Part shown: piece by piece, positions 11,835 through 22,764 of the stretch
How the letters are laid out: each line of letters opens with the position of its first letter
How positions within the stretch are numbered: the first letter of the stretch is position 1
Source of the DNA: Austropuccinia psidii
Taxonomy: Eukaryota > Basidiomycota > Pucciniomycetes > Pucciniales > Sphaerophragmiaceae
Length of the DNA: 64,000 nt
Reading direction: 5' to 3'
NCBI GenBank assembly: GCA_023105745.1
Contig: JALGQZ010000011.1
Span: forward strand, 18,688,975 to 18,752,974
Translations under genes and position numbers: made by a program
The notes under the pieces: model-generated
Databases searched by the model: none
Told to the model about the DNA's origin: nothing
Seen by the model: the letters and a program-made list of their open reading frames with translations, nothing else

Positions 11835-12975
11835 CCGGCCCTCTTAAACAACATCCATGTAGTGGCTCTGCACAGATTCCCTCATTTTATGCAGTTTACA
11901 TCCCCACTTCTGAAATCCTTTCCGAGCTGGATATCAGTGCACTGAGTGATTACCAGATCAAGGGTGAGGCTCTGAAGCATCTCTGACAAATCATATCTGA
12001 TACCATAATTCCCTCATCATGGACAAGAGTACCCTGCAAAATGGGTTCTACTTCTCATGGTAGTTTAAAATCCACTGAATGGGCTCTCTTATACAAGTTC
12101 TATATTCCATTTTTGATGCTCAGTCAACAGATGTCATTAGATGAACACAATTCCCCCAGCACTCAAATAAAAATGGCTCAAGAAGAAGAACTTCCAAATG
12201 AACTAACCAAAAATAAATTCCATTTGATTAATTCTATCAACATTGCCACAAGTTGGACTGTTTCAATGGATGATATGACTGCATTTGCTGAACATTGGAA
12301 AAAATTCCACCTTTCCCATAAACACCTGTTCCCAAAACAGAAAAATAAACCAAATCATCATTTTGCTGATCATATTCCAGAACTCTTCTAACATTGGGGC
12401 CCAGAACAAGCCTCAGCCACATGGGGTTATGACCACTTAATTGGAGTATTTGCAAAGATGCAAACAAATAACAAAATATGTACGTCAATTAATAAGATAG
12501 ATATAGTCACATTGATGCAACACATGAAGTGAATAAGACTACCTTCTTGCAATGTTGAATAGATGATATAGATAAAACCTTACTTCAACATATCTGTCAA
12601 TGTTCCAACCTTTCCATTGTCCTGAAATCCCCATCTGTCCCATGTAAAATAAAACAACTTTTCGAATCACCGCTGCCTGCCCCATTCAATCACCAAAAAT
12701 ATAACAAACCATCCCGCCATGACCAACAAAATTATGATTGCCTGGTTGAGTACTTACAGAATTTTCATTCCACAAGGGAAATAGTTGAATGGATCAGCTT
12801 AGACACTACCGTAAAATACCCAAGTGACCACTTCAAGGATTGGCTCACCCTGGTATTTTCCAGTTTCATACATTAATATGAGGAAAAATATATTTTGAAC
12901 CAAATCCAAAAATTTCAGCAACAGTGTGATATGTTTTCTGAGGGGCAACTCATGGCAATTTGGTATTATTAATAG
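11835..12975 (+). pseudogene. CMC/Plavaka-like transposase, C-terminal part
   Basis: The reading resumes at GPLKQHPCSGSAQIP and continues through frames at 11835-11986 and 12041-12391. Single stop codons at about 11984 and 12389 break an otherwise continuous protein. The segments TIIPSSWTRVP, STEWALLYKFYIPFLML, NKPNHHFADHIPELF and, after the stop, HWGPEQASATWGYDHLIGVF are typical of the C-terminal half of Plavaka-type transposases. About 12540-12850 still reads as a degraded tail (for example QNYDCLVEYLQNFHSTREI). Similarity fades near 12975. Premature stops plus two LTR insertions make the gene inactive. Confidence 0.75.
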
Positions 12976-14599
12976 CATTTTTAAAGTCTCTAAGCCATGT
13001 AGCATACGGAACAATAACTTTCTGATCTTAAAAACTTTGAAGATTGATGTGACTTTCTTACCAAATTGGCTGCATCTCAATATTTATAATGCTGTGGGTT
13101 TTGATGATAGACACTTGATTATATCTGAAAAAGAAATAGAATGTCACTGTGGATTGTATGAAAACAACTTGATGTAATGTGGACTGCTTGTAATGATAAA
13201 ACCTTTATTTCATGATATTTAGTATATTTTTTTTGATGAAAATATATTTATAAAATTACACAATGATCTCATCTTCATTAGGAATTTTTCTAGAGAAATA
13301 ACTGCCTCAAGATTTGGTGACAGTGACATGCCATTGTGACAAGCAAAGCCCATTGGTTCACATGGCCACAAAGAAGTTACTATTTTGCCATTGGGTATGG
13401 TGTAAATAAGCCAATTTCAATTATAAAATGATTCACATGCTCACATATCACAGGATATAAAATGACACCACTGCACCATTATCATGTTGGAAGGGGAATA
13501 TTGGCCCATAATCCAAGTGGGCCTCAGCATTACATTGCCTCCCTGGGAGATTGCATGTTTGTAAGTCACATGAAGTTGGTCACATTCCCTAATGAGTGCT
13601 TTGTGCAGGTAGGTTTCAGAAATTGGCCCCCACACATGCGCATGTATCACACTTACGTACCCGCATATGCAACTGCAACCGCACCCCCACGCAAGTCAAT
13701 CTGCACATTACACGGCACATGCCACTGCAAAAGCACCCGCAGACGCACACGCACATGCCAACATTTGTCCCACATGATTCACCCCCAAATGGTTGATGCC
13801 ACTTGACTTTAGGCCCTCGCATGCTTTGCCTTTGTGTGCATGTGACACACCCATGCACCCACACCCAAACCTGCTGCATTGTGAGTAGGGCTCCAACCAT
13901 GTCACCCCCTCATGCTGATCTATTTCATGGCTACACAACATTAGGACAACACATCATTTTTCCTTGGTTTGCTCATCACACACACACCTGCCTCCACGGG
14001 ATTGTTTGGCAGGCTCCAACAGTGTCACCCCCTGAGGTGAAGTCCTTTCATGAATGACCTTGGAAGTCACACACCCCTTCTCTAAATCAAGAATGCTGAA
14101 GGACCTCTTTGATGTGTGCATGTGGAAACAGGCAGGTCTTGTGTAATTTTTACCAACTTTCAGATGGTTTAGGGAGGATCCGGTGGTGAGGAATCTCAGT
14201 TTAAGGCACAGGGGAACCAATATTGGTGGATAGCACAGGATTTTGTGTAAGACCACAGTTTGATGTGTTCTTGATGTTTGCGTGATTTTTTCTTGACGTT
14301 TGCTTGACTTTTATCCTGCTTGATCTTTGCTTGACCTGAATTCAATCGCCAAAGATTGAGGCGAGATTTGCCCTGGTGCTTATTGGCAATATTCTCAATT
14401 TACTCCTCAGGTTAGTCTGGTTTGGGAATATTTGCATTTTGGAATTTGGTAAGAATTATTACTCTTTCTTCTTGCTTTTCATCTCCAATGCAAGTTCCTG
14501 GAATATCTTCTTTCTTCTTAGGCTCTTGATTTTAGGATCGTCTTTCTATTCTTTGTTTGGTCTGCCTTAGTCCAAGGTATGACTCAGAAAGGTCATTGG
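12976..14599. other. No intact gene; CA/TG-rich stretch
   Basis: Right flank of the Plavaka-like element running into degraded sequence next to the family-A gag. From about 13620 to 13870 the strand is dominated by CAC, ACG, CATG and GCAC words (alternating pyrimidine-purine). The run GGCTCCAAC followed by TGTCACCCCCT occurs twice (about 13889 and 14013). The minus-strand frame at 14256-13954 may be a decayed end of the gag at 14600-16042, but I cannot show it. Confidence 0.4.
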
Positions 14600-16042
14600 C
14601 TGAGGAAATGGTAGGTGGTTTCCAATTTGACCAATCTTCAAAATGTTAAATTGAGTTGTATTTATCTTCTGATTTCTTTTCAGTTGGCTTAACCTCCTCT
14701 TCTGGTTTTCGTTTTACAGTATTTTTATCCATAAATTTCTTGTTGAGTTTTGCTTCTTCTTTTTCAAAATCCCTGACTATGTCTTTGGCACTTTCATTTT
14801 CTTCCATAGGTACTCTCTGATAGTTGGGGAAGTGGTAAGATGCTCCTTGAATTCTGACAATTCTTCTGGGCAAATCTCCATCAAGGTGAGTGCATCTAGT
14901 GGCTAAATGGCCTTCTTCCTTGAAGTAAGCACATTTTAATGATGGTTTTGGGGCTATTTGAGCTGGTATGTAGGGTTGAAAACTGGATGAAAATGGTGGT
15001 AATGGATTCCTTGGCCTGTATGGCTGGTTATTTTGACGGAAACTTTGCTCTTCATTATTGTTTGAGTTCCTTCTTGGTGGATTGAAATCTTATGAAAGGA
15101 TTTTGAGCTGACTTAAAACTTCTTTAACTGATTTTGTTCCTTCATTTCTTGGTTGAAGCTCTGGTTGTGGGGTTTTTGAGATTGTGGGTGAGTTCTTTTA
15201 TTTTTTTTAAAACTTCATCCCAGCTTTCATCCTCAGATCTTATTTTATTTTCTTGAGGTTTTGGGTTAGAAAATTCTTTTTGTTGAATCAGTACCTTGGC
15301 CTCCAAGTCTTGTTCAATGTATAATTTCAAAATATTCAGTCTTATTATTACGTAACCTCCATCCAAGGCTTGCACCATAGCTCTTTCTTTCATCATTTAT
15401 TTGTAAATTGACTCTTGAAAGCTTGTGGAAAGGATGGCCAATATTTCTTGGTTATGATTGATATCACCTTGAATGTATTGGAATCTTTTGAGGTATGTGA
15501 TGATTGCTTCATATTCCCCAATGAATTTTCTGTACTGGGTCATATTTCTTATTCCTCCTTCTTTCTGAGTTTTTGGGAATAATTCAGCCATTGAGGATAA
15601 TCTGTATCTTCTTTCAGGTGAGACTGTTCCCCATCTTCTTTTCATATCCACTTTTATTTGAGCCCAATTATCTGTTTCATATCCTGGCATTCTTTCAATA
15701 CAATAGCTGATTTCTTCAGCTTTGGCCCAAAATGCTATTTGTCTTGCAATGTCTCTTCCAGTTTCTCCTTAAATTTCTGAAATATTTTCAACTTTCTTGA
15801 TGAATATTTCAACATCCTTTCCATCAAACCACAGGTTATAGTCCTTGGCTCTGATTTTAACCATTGGTGTAGTCTTTATTGCAATTTCTTGATGTGATGG
15901 AGTTGGTATTTGGGAAGAAATGTTGACTCTTCTTGGTAAAGTACTTTGTTTCTGTTCTGTATAAGGTGTTGATGTGGCCATGTGTCTTGGGTAAGCTGAA
16001 GGTGCCCCATGTGGCCTGAATGATCTTGGAAGGGTAGTCTGC
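14600..16042 (-). pseudogene. Gypsy family A gag, C-terminal part, broken
   Basis: Frames at 15981-15769, 15690-15397 and 15396-15142 are in one phase, separated by stop codons. The frame at 14873-14646 is shifted. Features of retrotransposon gag: the run KIRAKDYNLWFDGKDVEIFI, then ERRYRLSSMAELFPKTQKEG and GEYEAIITYLKRFQYIQGDI, and a zinc knuckle at about 14890-14945. The knuckle reads C-A-Y-F-K-E-E-G-H-L-A-T-R-C, so its second cysteine is replaced by Phe, which should abolish zinc binding. The frame is open up to 16042, where element I begins. The N-terminal part of this gag is on the other side of element I (25592-25960). Downstream pol is missing here. Confidence 0.75.
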
Positions 16043-16756
16043 TGGGACTCACTTATGGAGGGCTCAGGGATATGGTAAGAAAGGATACACTTAAGAGTGT
16101 TAAAGATGAATTACTAAAAGAATGAATATAAGAAGCAGCAACAAAAGAATAAGAATAAAGAATAGAAGAGCCAACCACAAACAAGTCCAAGTCCACTGTT
16201 TCAACCTGTCAGAATGGAAAGAGAAGGGTTAATAAGGATATGGCCACCCAACTCATACTGTACAGGCAAAGAGAGAAAATGCAAAGACTAACTTAGAATT
16301 AAATAATTATAATACCCAAATATAAGGATAAGAATAATTATGAAATAATAAATAAACTAAATTAATTAACTGGGGAAAAGTCCCCAGGGGGGAGAAAGAG
16401 GGGCTGGTATATGTGAGAATCACCAGCCCTGATCCAGAGGAAGAATTTTCATGAGAATAATTGATGATTGAATTGAGTCTGGCCAATACAGGTCCTGTAC
16501 GGCTGTACAGAACCTGTACAAGAGGTGTGGTGTATTTGAGTGATCATACAGTTCCATATTGGTGTATTGAAACTGTATTGGGTGAATCCAACCTGTACAG
16601 GTGTTGACAGGCTGGATGGATGTACCAAGCTGTATGCATGTTTCAGAATGAAGATTGCTGAAACTGAATGCTGATGCAGATACTGGATTTGCTGATTTGG
16701 GGTGTTTGAGTGGGTGTATGAATGAATACCCTTACCCCTGATGGATGGTTGTTACA
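16043..16756 (-). repeat. 3' LTR of element I
   Basis: This 714-bp direct repeat of 24878-25591 has 6 substitutions and no gaps. Plus-strand ends are TGGGACTC and TGTTACA. It includes the perfect inverted repeat TGTACAG-AAC-CTGTACA (16504-16520) and CCTGTACAGG (16592-16601). Confidence 0.95.
16504..16520. promoter_or_regulatory. 17-bp palindromic motif in the 3' LTR of element I
   Basis: The sequence TGTACAG-AAC-CTGTACA is a perfect inverted repeat with a 3-bp spacer. The same site is in the 5' LTR (25339-25355), and near-identical forms are in LTR family f (32622, 33290, 60345). It may be a protein-binding site; this is inference. Confidence 0.45.
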
Positions 16757-16759
16757 GTA

Positions 16760-16769
16760 TCCCCCTCTT
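16760..16769 (-). promoter_or_regulatory. Polypurine tract of element I
   Basis: The minus-strand AAGAGGGGGA lies three bases from the 3' LTR edge. It is the expected primer for plus-strand DNA synthesis during reverse transcription. Confidence 0.8.
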
Positions 16770-17291
16770 GAAACTGGTGGGCTCCTGAACACCATAATAC
16801 CCTGCCATTGTTGAGTGGCATCTCAATATCCCCACATTTTTTTCAAAAAATTTTCTTTTTAATTTTCTTTCCTCTTGACCATTATCCTGAAAATCCTTCA
16901 TTACTTCTTCCCTGCCAAATTCAATTGATTCCCCCCCTTTTTCCAAGCTTGAGTGAGTATTCCTTCCAGACTACGCCATTCTTTTCTTTTGATTCAATCA
17001 GCCATGCCTTGGGATGTGGCCTTGGGATATATCCCAGAATAAAGGCCATTGAGCAGTTGTGCTCAAAAATTGGTTCCCAATGAGTATATGACTTGTACTC
17101 ATTGGCCCAGACTTAATCCAATGAATGAATGAACTTTCCTCCAAGGGTTCTTGTCCCCATTATCCAAGGAATTGGCCTCAGACAGCCCTCCAAATGGTTC
17201 TTGGGCTGTGGCCTCCATGTTGAGTGATCTTGATGCAATTTGATTTTTATGGCCTTTTTGGCCTTGTGAAGTATTTGAGGTCTTACGGTCT

Positions 17292-17351
17292 GTGGTCTGC
17301 GGTCCGTGGGCCGTGGACCGTACGCCGTGGTCTGCGGTCCGTGGGCCGTGG
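17292..17351. repeat. GC-rich short direct repeat
   Basis: A 25-bp word beginning GTGGTCTGCGGTCCGTGGGC occurs exactly at 17292-17316 and 17327-17351 (period 35). Further variants continue to about 17367. The block is made almost only of GGTC, CCGTGG and TGCGG words and stands out sharply from the AT-rich surroundings. Confidence 0.85.
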
Positions 17352-17519
17352 TACGCGGTCCGTGGGGGTTAATGGAAGCCCCCAGGACCAAAATGGACCC
17401 CTTGGGCCCAAATTTGCTGGTGACCCAAGGGGGTCATGGGGCCTAAAATGGCCCAAAATCAATAAATTCACCTTTATGGCCTGGACCCATTGGTGGGGTC
17501 CAGGACCACCAAAAACTTG

Positions 17520-18370
17520 GCCTCCCCCAAACTTGCAGGGGAGGCCCCCCAAAGGGGCCTTGGACCTTGACTTTGAGAGGTTTGAGGGGGGCCATGATTG
17601 ACTTGTGGCCCAATTCCCTTGAGGTCGAACTTTTAACTTGACGTGGACTTGACGCTTTGGGTGGAGTGAAATCTAGTGTCTTGTTCCTGTTTACGGTTGG
17701 TTTGGCTCCTATTCATGCTCTTATAATAACTAATAAATGAGATAAGATAAACTGATTAAAATAATAACAGAACCTCCCAATACGTGATTTGGCCTCCCCC
17801 AAACTTGCAGGGGAGGCCCCCCATGCTGACTCCAGCCCCCAAAGGGGCCTTGGACCTTGACTTTGAGAGGTTTGAGGGGGGCCATGATTGACTTGTGGCC
17901 CAATTCCCTTGAGGTCGAACTTTTAACTTGACGTGGACTTGACGCTTTGGGTGGAGTGAAATCTAGTGTCTTGTTCCTGTTCACGGTTGGTTTGGCTCCT
18001 ATTCATGCTCTTATAATAACTAATAAATGAGATAAGATAAACTGATTAAAATAATAACAGAACCTCCCAATACGTGATTTGGCCTCCCCCAAACTTGCAG
18101 GGGAGGCCCCCCATGCTGACTCCAGCCCCCAAAGGGGCCTTGGACCTTGACTTTGAGAGGTTTGAGGGGGGCCATGATTGACTTGTGGCCCAATTCCCTT
18201 GAGGTCGAACTTTTAACTTGACGTGGACTTGACGCTTTGGGTGGAGTGAAATCTAGTGTCTTGTTCCTGTTCACGGTTGGTTTGGCTCCTATTCATGCTC
18301 TTATAATAACTAATAAATGAGATAAGATAAACTGATTAAAATAATAACAGAACCTCCCAATACGTGATTT
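17520..18370. repeat. Three tandem 290-bp units in element I
   Basis: Units start at GGCCTCCCCCAAACTTGCAG: unit 1 at about 17520-17790 (about 271 bp, missing the word CATGCTGACTCCAGCCC), unit 2 at 17791-18080 and unit 3 at 18081-18370 (290 bp each, identical by eye). Unit 1 also differs by TTACGGTTGG in place of TCACGGTTGG. Near-identity of units 2 and 3 shows a very recent duplication. The 84-codon minus-strand frame in units 2 and 3 is a by-product. Confidence 0.95.
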
Positions 18371-18689
18371 GGGGAGGGGATGCTGCTGCTTTATAGAAAT
18401 AAAAGAAAGAAAATTATACAAGTAAAGAAAGAAGAGAAATGAAAATAAATAAGAGAAAAATGAGAGTAAAGAAAGAAATAAAGAAAAAATCCTGATGGTT
18501 GGTCCTTCTTGTGGTGAGTTGCTTGATTTTGGCCAATAAGTGTCTGAAAAATGAAAACCAAGCATTTTGATGCTCACAGAGTGGCCAAGGTAATGTTTTA
18601 CAAGAGTTAGAACCCTCAGGGATGCATACCAGGAGATGGAACTTACTTTCATAACTTCCACTCCTCACCAAGCACCATAAAATTGAAAA

Positions 18690-18767
18690 GAATTGCCATA
18701 AATGACTTCTGAGATGAATTGCCATAAATGGCTTCTGAAATGAATTGCCGTAATTGACTTGAAGTAA
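18690..18767. repeat. 26-bp tandem repeat
   Basis: Three units beginning GAATTGCC lie at 18690, 18716 and 18742. The first two units share GAATTGCCATAAATG and CTTCTGA. Confidence 0.85.
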
Positions 18768-19044
18768 TGAATGTCTTGAATTATGATGATTGGCATAAAA
18801 TGAAATGATAAATAGAGAAAGAAATGAAAAATAAAGAAGAAAACATTGGGCCATATCTTGATAAGGTCCAAATGGAGGGTATTGATGCTGTATGCTTCCT
18901 GAACCTGTCCAAAGAAATGACAAGTGCTCACAAAGTGGCCAAGGTGATGCTTACAACAACATATGGGTAAAATACCCCCTTAAAGGTGCATGCCAGGAGA
19001 GGAACTTACTTTCATAACTTCTTCTCCCCACCAAGCACCATAAA

Positions 19045-22000
19045 TCAAACTCTTGAGGTATTTGGACCAGGCTTGTCTGGATACAATGTATGGAAATCCT
19101 TGAAAAGGTCTGGTGAGTTGGTAAGGTTGGAAGATGGTTCCCAAGTGGTTCTTTCTGGGTCTTCACTGAATCCTTTCCACTCTACAAGATACCATAATTT
19201 ACCTCTTTTGAGTTTTGAGTCCAGAACCTGAGCCACTTCCCATTCTTCTTGCTCCTCCACTAAGACTGGTGGTGGTGGCAATTGATGTCGATTTGGGATA
19301 GTTGATTGCTTGACTGGTTCTAATAAGGACACATGGAATACAGGGTGAACTGTCTTCCATTGCTGAGGCAACTTGAGGTGATATGCATGGCTGCCAATCT
19401 TCTTCAGAACTTCAAAGGGTCCCAACCATCTTTCTGATAATTTCTTGGTGGGCCTTGTTGTCTTGATGTTCTTGGAAGCCAGCCATACTTTGTCCCCAGG
19501 TTGGAAATCAGGTGGAATTGCTCTATTTCTATCTGCATACTTCTTGAATCTCCTTATTGCTGACTCTAATTCTTCTTTGACAACTTGCTGTACTGATTGG
19601 AGTTTTGTTGATAACTTTCCAGCAGGTGAGTCTTGAGAAATATGGATTGAGTCAAAGCTGGGATTTCTTCCATAAATGGTGAAAAAAGGTGATTGCTTGG
19701 TGGATGAATGTTCTGCATTATTATAGGCAAATTCAGCCAGAGGGAGCGAGGTGTGCCAGTCATCTTGATGGTAACTGACATACATCCGAAGATACTGTTC
19801 TAGAATCTGATTTACCCTCTCTGTCTGTCCATCTGTTTCAGGGTGAAAGGCAGTTGAAAGATCTCTTGATATCTTGAGCTGCTGACACAATTGAGTCCAA
19901 AATGATGAAACAAATAAGGATCCTCTATCACTAACAATACTGACTGGAAGTCCATGTTTGGAAAATACATGACTAATAAAGATTTGAGCTAAGTCCAGAG
20001 CAGTGATTGTGCCATAAGTTGGGATGAAGATTGCCATTTTTGAGAATATGTCCACAACTACTAAAATTGAATCAAAATTGTTTGACAGTGGCAATTGAGT
20101 GATGAAGTCCATTGATAATGAATTCCAAGGACCAGACGGAATTGAAAGAGGCTTGAGTAATCCAAACTTCTTGTGATGAATGTTCTTGTTTCTTGAACAT
20201 TGCTGACATGAGGACACATAGTCCTTGATGAATTGATTCATGCCAGCCCAATAAAAATCCCTCTTGATGAGCTTGAGGGTCTTCTCCTGGCCAGGATGGC
20301 CAGCCAATGGTGAGTCATGACGCTTTTGAAGAATATTGAGTTGAAGTTCTTCATTTCTTGGGATTACCACTCTATCTTTGAATAATAATAACTTGGCTTG
20401 AGGTTCAAGAGAATAATCTGGAACTGATTCACCTCTTGCTAGTTGCCTGAGTATTTCTTTATAATCTTTGTCTTTCCATACTTCTTTTTGAATCTTGTCC
20501 ACTAAATCTGAGAAAATTTCCACTTTGATTGAGAAGAATCTTGACTCTTGAATTCCATCTTGCTTAAGTATTTGATGAAAATTATGAGGATTCTTGCTGA
20601 TGAAGTCCACCCCCCTCTCTGGGTACACGTCGTCCCGACGTGACAAGGCATCTGGCAAAGTGGCCAGCCTGCCTGGGCGGTAAGTGATAGTGAAATAAAA
20701 TTCTGAGAGAAATTCAGCCCAACGGGCCTGACAACGAGTAAGAACTTTGGAAGACATGAAAAACTGCAAGGAAGAGTGGTCTGTCAAGACCTCAAAAGGA
20801 TTGGAAAGAGAAAGAAGGAATGCCCTCCAGCGCTTGAGAGCCCAAACTATGCCAAGGAGTTCCTTGTCATGAATTTCATAGTTGAGTTCAGCTGGTAAGA
20901 GCTTGCGACTATCAAATGCAATGGGATGCTTTCCAGAGTCATTCACCTGACTCAATACGGCGCCAAATGCATAATCAGAAGCATCAGTCTCTACAATAGT
21001 AGGTAGAGATGGATTGAAATGAGATAAGATAGGAGCAGAGGTGAAAGCTTCTTTGACTGCTTGAAACTGACTAAGAGCTTCCTCATTGAAGGTGAAAGGA
21101 GAATCTTTTTTGAGAAGGGAAGTGAGAGAAGTGATTTTCTTGGAATAATTTTTAATAAAATGACGATAAAAATTGGCAAAGCCAAGAAAGGATTGAAGAG
21201 CTTTGATGTTTCTGGGCTGAGGCCAATTGAGGATTTGCTGAACTTTTGAAGAATCCATCTTGAGGCCATCACTTGAAACAACATAGCCCAAGTATTGCAC
21301 ACTTGAGGCATGGAATACACACTTGGAGGCTTTGGCAAACAGATTATTGTCCCTCAGTCTTTGGAGGACAGAGGCCACATGTTTGACATGTTCCTCCTCA
21401 GAACTGGAAAAGACCATAATATCATCTAGATAAACCACAACAAACACATCCACAAAATCTGCAAAGATATCATTTACTACATTTTGGAAAGAAGAAGGAG
21501 CATTGGTCAAACCAAATGGCATGACCAAATACTCATAACTGCCATATTTGGTTCTAAAGGCAGTTAAGTGCTCATCCCCCTCTTTGATTCTCAGAAGGTT
21601 ATATGCACCACGCAAATCTATCTTGGAGAAGATAGTGGACCCGTTGAATACAGTAAGAAGCTGGTTCATAGGAGGAACAGGGTATCTGTTCTTCCTAGTG
21701 ACAGCATTGAGTTTGCGGTAGTCAACACACAAACGAAGACCTCCATCCTTTTTCTTGACAAAAAGGACAGGTGCTCCTGTTGAAGAGGAGCTTGGTCTAA
21801 TGAAACCTTTCTCTACATTCTCTGAAATGTAGGCCCGCAGTGTTTCTGACTCTTGATTTGATAATGAGTAGATAACACCAATTGGAGGTAGAAGACCCTC
21901 CAATTCAATATGGTGATCACAGGCGCGGTGTGGAGGAAGTTTCTCTGCTTTCACCTTGGAGGATACATCCAAATAATGGTGATAAGCAGGAGGAACAACC

Positions 22001-22764
22001 TTCAACACAGTTTCAATTTCTTCTGGCTCTTCCTCCTCATCCCACTGCTCCTCCATGGATGCAGGAAAAGATAAGGGAGGAAGGTCCATATCCCCTTGAA
22101 AGAGATGAAGTGAAGATATGGCAACATCTTCTCCAACATCCTTTATCTCTTTGAAGACTTCATCTCTTAATGGAAGTAATGACTGAGAGGGAATAATGGA
22201 AGGGATATGGACAGAAGAAGGAAGGGAAGGTGTCTTAAGTTCACCAACCAGAGCAACACTGTTGACAGCAGTGGCAAAGTCATTACTAGTAGAAGGAATA
22301 ATACCACTAGAATCCTTATGATTAGAATCATAGGTGATCAATCCATTTTTTCAATCAATAATGGGATTAAAATGGTAAAGGAAATCATAGCCCAATATCA
22401 GGTCTTCTCCCTTGGGTGAATCTATGATAAAGAAGTCCCACTCAAAGCTTGGGAAAGAAGGCAAGTCAACTACCCACTTGGTATAATGGGTCATGAACAA
22501 GGCAGGGGATTCATTAGAATCCAAAATGAAAAGAGGAATCTTTTCAGGGAGCTCTGACAGAGTCAATGAGTACTTGAGAACAAAATTCTTTGCAATAAAA
22601 GAGTTTGTAGCACCAGAATCAATGAGAATACTATAAAAAATATCAGAGACAGAAGAGAAAATAAGAAACTTTAAAGATTTCTTGACACTAGTATTCAGAG
22701 TGCACAATTGTGCTCTTGAAGGAAATAAGTGAGAACCATTGAACACATCATGATTCCCACTCAC
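19045..22764 (-). pseudogene. pol: pol of element I (protease, RT, RNase H, integrase, chromodomain)
   Basis: The polyprotein runs in one frame, broken only by a TGA at 22351-22353. Before it: an aspartic protease with IDSGATNSF. After it (1098 codons, 22341-19045, numbered from there): RT at about 170-345 with MPFGLTNAP and YLDD (304-307); RNase H with D453, E494 and D521; an integrase zinc domain (H675, H682, C712, C715); an integrase core with D745, D805 and E841 (D-D35E spacing) and TAFHPETDGQTERV; a GPFEVL-type region; and a C-terminal chromodomain at about 1036-1085 with YLVEWKGFSEDPERTTWEP. All catalytic residues are intact. The context (GAT TGA AAA AAT GGA) suggests the stop replaced the conserved Trp codon TGG by one G-to-A change. 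Translation needs a minus-1 shift from gag at 22767-22773. Confidence 0.93.
22351..22353 (-). other. Premature TGA between protease and RT
   Basis: The two flanking frames are in the same phase (NPIID before, KNGLITYDS after). Related elements have Trp at this place, so TGG to TGA is the likely change. Confidence 0.8.

Larger units (their letters stand above)
16770..19044 (-). other. Long non-coding 3' region of element I
   Basis: About 2.3 kb separates the pol stop from the polypurine tract, far longer than in typical chromoviruses. It contains a GC-rich block (about 17280-17650) in otherwise AT-rich DNA, three tandem 290-bp units (17520-18370), a 26-bp tandem repeat (18690-18767), and a direct repeat of about 120 bp (about 18560-18680 and about 18925-19050) that includes CTTACTTTCATAACTTC. 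Minus-strand frames here (for example 17391-17113, with repeated GPR/TTA/DRRP words) have no recognisable domain. I treat them as by-products of repeats. Confidence 0.7.

Noticed and set aside
13462..14057. Cys/His-rich frames (for example THPCTHTQTCC) as a secreted effector
   Set aside because: They result from the CA/TG-rich composition; every frame on both strands looks similar.
17113..17391. 92-codon frame with GPR/TTA/DRRP repeats as an extra gene of element I
   Set aside because: It follows from the GGTCCGTGG repeat; all three frames of such DNA are repetitive.
17520..18370. Possible CRISPR or satellite array
   Set aside because: Units are 290 bp, contiguous, without spacers, and lie inside element I; the genome is eukaryotic.
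18293..18931. Long minus-strand frames with Phe/Leu-rich products in the 3' region of element I
   Set aside because: They arise from GA-rich/AAAG-rich plus-strand repeats, overlap each other, and contain no domain.
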